DNA of 64,000 nucleotides from the NCBI RefSeq assembly GCF_033807575.1, contig NC_084711.1, positions 6,324,001 through 6,388,000 on the forward strand, given 5' to 3'. Positions 61,340-64,000 of this stretch are shown here, piece by piece. Source of the DNA: Cydia pomonella. Its lineage: Eukaryota; Arthropoda; Insecta; Lepidoptera; Tortricidae. The position numbers and the translations under genes were made by a program. Within the stretch, counting starts at the first letter, position 1. Each line of letters begins with the position of its first letter. The notes beneath the pieces are model-generated. The model was not told where the DNA came from. It saw only the letters and a program-made list of their open reading frames with translations, and did not search any database.

Positions 61340-62532
61340 GAACATTAAAAAAATTGGGATCACCGCAGGAATCTACAGATAAACATTTAATTCACACTAA
61401 ATTATACAAATCCTATAAATGTTATCCATCTAACACGTGCCACGGAAATCAAACACAAGTAATAAATAAAAAGTATCTGCCACCGAAATCAGAAATACAT
61501 CCAGTTAACTTTAAGATGAAACGTGCCACAGAAATAAAACTTATGAAATGAAAAAAATACTGGCTAAATCTTTCTTGTTCCCTATTGGTACCAGTAAGGA
61601 ACGGCCAGGAGTAAAGTCTACATAGCATAAAAATATTACAGAATTAAATGTATAAAATACACAGAAAAAAAAACCGTTGAATGAGTGTTTGCTAAAAATA
61701 GTTCATCTGGTTGTATTAATCAAAAAAATAATAATTGGACACTTCCCTTGAGAGAGACAGCTGCGTAAAAAAAAAATAGGCTTAGGCCTATGATGCCCCG
61801 CGTCAGCACAATAGGCACCCCCAACGTTCAGGCTGACGTCGGTGCTGTAGGTAACTATCCCGGACGAACTAAGCCGGGTTTCGTGGTAGGCGCCTTAGTC
61901 CACGTCCTTAAACGCAATAGTAAAAATATGCTTCCCCGGAAAGAAAAACCGCGACAAAGAGCGGTTTTCCCAATTTATAACACGACAATCGTTATCAACA
62001 ATAACAAAGGCACCGATGAGCAAAATTAATTTTATTCCGCGTTGAAAGATGTCATCAAATATGATCTCACGATGACACATTCTTTCTCTTTTCTTATTAT
62101 TTTGGCAGTTGTCAAACCAAACTCTCGGGAATCAACCTACAAAAAAGGTTTCTTCCAAAGCGTAATGCTGCAGACATCCTCTAACATACACAAAAAAAGT
62201 TGTTGTTATGATAGGTGTCTCAACACAAATATCCCCAACACCCCCGACTTAACTACTTAATAGACTAGAGTTCCTAGTATTACTTCATAGCCATGTTACA
62301 AATATAGGGAATGAACCCACAAACAAAGGTTTTTTTGAACATTATACATAAACCCTAATCTAATCCTTAACCAACGTGTCCCTTCTTCTTAACCAATTAA
62401 AAAAACTTTAAACACTAATAACAAATGAATATTGCGTAGATGCAACAATGCGTAAACAAAACCAATGGTAGCTTATGACACACACGAAATGAATTATGTT
62501 AGCAACAAAAAAAAAACCTAAATTATGACAAC
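61340..62532 (-). mobile_element. Probable 3' non-coding end of the gypsy element (possible LTR, limits unknown)
   Basis: This is the stretch downstream of the pol stop on the minus strand. It has no env-like ORF. On the minus strand there is a purine-rich run near 62079-62094 followed by TG, which could be a polypurine tract and LTR start, an AATAAA at about 62029-62034, and a perfect 8-bp stem (61945-61952 with 61961-61968, loop of 8) of the kind often found in LTR R regions. A second purine-rich run lies near 62380-62390. The partner LTR is outside the window, so none of these limits can be verified. A pair of related segments about 180 bp apart (near 62127 and 62307) shares GGGAAT and ACAAA-AAGGTTT. 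Confidence 0.4.
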
Positions 62533-64000
62533 TTACTTTAAGATGTCCTTAACATGATAGAAACCAACGTGAGGTGAACTCACGTCAGCCAGTTCATAAA
62601 CTTGTGGCGAAATACGCCTGACTATGCGGCACGAAACAAACCGCGGAGCGAACTTCCCGCCAGTTCCTTCCCCGAGAGAACAACGCTGAAAATTCTTCCG
62701 CCATACCATTTCACCTGGCTGAAACATAACAGCCTTTCTTTTCTCATTATAAGTATTAGCGTTCCGTTGAAAAGCAAGAAACAGGGAATCAGCAACTTTC
62801 GCATAAATGTCTTGAAGTGCTACAAGACTCAAGGCGCGATCACTCCGACTACGGGCCAACTCTGGGCCTGGAGTCTGAGTTTGGGCACGCTGTCGTGTTG
62901 TCTCCACCTCACGTCCATACATTAAAAAATTAGGGGTATACGAAGTCGCGAGACTTACGCATGAATTTAAATATAAAGCTACTTTTGGCAAATTCCTAGC
63001 CCAAGTGCGATTATCATTACCAACCAAAATACTAAGAGTCGTGATTACGGTTTGATTGTAGCGTTCTGCGACGTTGGCCTGAGGCGAGTAATAGGGTGTG
63101 TAGCATGGACCGGGAATGTCGTAAGACCTTAAAAAATCTACGAAAGCCACGCTACGGAAAACAGTCGCGTTATCACAAAGAACGTTGGATGGCGTTCCAT
63201 AGCGCAATATCACTTCCAACTCCAAAGCAACCGTGATAGATCTCGTATCAGCCTTCTTCAATGGTATCAACCAAACAAATTTTGTAAAAACATCAACTAT
63301 GGTTAAAATATATCGATATCTGTAATATGCTATCGGAAGAGGACCCACCAAATCTAAAGAAATTAAATCTAGTGGAGCATATACAGGTCTTGGATAGAGC
63401 TGTTGCCCACGCGGTTGCGTGTTAGAAATCTTGTACGCTTTACAGACTTGACATTCCGCAAGGTAATCGGTTACATCGCGATATATATTTGGCCAATAGT
63501 ATAAACTTCTTAATTTCAAATAAGTTTTCATGACCCCAGGATGAACATTTGGGAACCCGTTGTGAATTTCGGCGATCGCCTCTCTTATTTTACTTTTAGG
63601 CAAAACCGTCCGCCAGGAGTTGGACACTAAGGGATTATCAACTGCCATCTTACGCATTAGAATACCATCTCGTATTGCATACGCCGGAAATGTTTGTGGT
63701 GATCTTATTGTACCCGTAAACACCCTCTCGAACCAGGGATCTGTCGTAATGCTGTCACCCCGCCTGAAAGAAATCAAACCGACTTGGGGACGAGAAAGTA
63801 CGTCAGGGACAACGTTTAATGCATCTTTTCGGTGTTCGACCTCAAAGTCGTATTGAGATATCAGAGTAGCCCAACGAGCTAGTCGGCCACTTGGATTGTC
63901 TAAGGTAATGAGCCATTTTAGAGCGATGTGGTCCGTAATTATTTTGAACTTCATCCCATCGAGATAACCGCGGAAATGTTTAATTGATTCCATAACCGAG
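62533..64000 (-). CDS. Ty3/gypsy-type retrotransposon pol, 3' part (RNase H end plus integrase), cut by window edge
   Basis: The frame is open from the right edge to a TAA at 62533-62535; two more sense codons precede the first Met at 63993, so the true start lies outside. Numbering from that Met (486 residues), residues 5-65 match the end of a gypsy RNase H: the ITDH motif with Asp21, then ALKWL, and a terminal V-P-D-V-L-S-R-P close to the usual VADALSR. Integrase follows: His144, His151, Cys181 and Cys184 form the HHCC zinc finger, and the core has Asp214 (DLVGPLP), Asp274 (CDNATVF) and Glu310 (SPQANVAE), with exactly 35 residues between the last two. A C-terminal segment (about 445-470, KFAPRF to VYEL) aligns with the GPY/F region but lacks a clear G-P-Y/F. 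No frameshift or stop interrupts it, so the copy may be fairly young. The encoded enzymes would degrade template RNA and insert the cDNA. I cannot assign a gypsy clade. Reverse transcriptase, protease and gag would lie beyond 64000. Confidence 0.95.
   Translation of the reverse strand, partial: SVMESIKHFRGYLDGMKFKIITDHIALKWLITLDNPSGRLARWATLISQYDFEVEHRKDALNVVPDVLSRPQVGLISFRRGDSITTDPWFERVFTGTIRSPQTFPAYAIRDGILMRKMAVDNPLVSNSWRTVLPKSKIREAIAEIHNGFPNVHPGVMKTYLKLRSLYYWPNIYRDVTDYLAECQVCKAYKISNTQPRGQQLYPRPVYAPLDLISLDLVGPLPIAYYRYRYILTIVDVFTKFVWLIPLKKADTRSITVALELEVILRYGTPSNVLCDNATVFRSVAFVDFLRSYDIPGPCYTPYYSPQANVAERYNQTVITTLSILVGNDNRTWARNLPKVALYLNSCVSLATSYTPNFLMYGREVETTRQRAQTQTPGPELARSRSDRALSLVALQDIYAKVADSLFLAFQRNANTYNEKRKAVMFQPGEMVWRKNFQRCSLGEGTGGKFAPRFVSCRIVRRISPQVYELADVSSPHVGFYHVKDILK

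Noticed and set aside
61790..62029. 79-codon plus-strand frame next to the retroelement
   Set aside because: It runs antisense to the element's 3' region and has no recognised domain.

Overview
The window looks like nuclear DNA from a lepidopteran insect (moth or butterfly). It is AT-rich, it contains several dispersed repeats of a kind I know from lepidopteran genomes, and it has long stretches with no conserved open reading frame. I recognise no host protein-coding gene, rRNA or tRNA. Apart from one retrotransposon fragment the 64 kb behaves as a gene desert: an intergenic region or the inside of very large introns.

The only convincing coding sequence is at the right edge (62533-64000, minus strand). 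It is the 3' part of a Ty3/gypsy-type pol gene, carrying the end of RNase H and a complete-looking integrase (HHCC zinc finger, D,D(35)E core, C-terminal domain). It runs off the window. About 1.2 kb downstream of its stop (61350-62530) is AT-rich, has no env-like ORF and may hold the element's 3' end or LTR, but only one side is visible so no LTR can be proved.

The rest mixes unique DNA with small non-autonomous repeats. Families seen more than once are: a 306-bp dispersed repeat (2394-2698, 12391-12696, and a shortened inverted copy at 35368-35578); a hairpin MITE family with GGCCC termini (50248-50423, 57073-57244, plus half copies at 4461-4553 and 28050-28141); a second MITE family (22457-22618, 47350-47470); a four-copy family around 5.2, 6.5, 57.3 and 57.8 kb; and two retroposon 3' tails (17423-17503 plus, 55199-55275 minus). 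Further single hairpin elements lie at 28835-28990, 29991-30107, 34658-34826, 50024-50170 and 54630-54764. A 60-64 bp minisatellite (25170-26210) is split by a roughly 780-bp retroposon fragment. A GC-rich element of about 1.15 kb (43481-44630) has convergent arrays of a terminal motif. A perfect 39-bp palindrome with a one-base spacer lies at 20932-21010.

Between the repeats are repeat-poor, more GC-rich blocks (about 7150-10650, 18300-19100, 33050-34550, 39850-40800, 51030-54060) that contain many homeodomain-type TAAT cores. They are plausible cis-regulatory DNA of a developmental locus, but this is inference and needs cross-species alignment. I found no sign of a new multi-gene system; the most unusual items are structural (the palindrome, the terminal-motif array element and the nested repeats).
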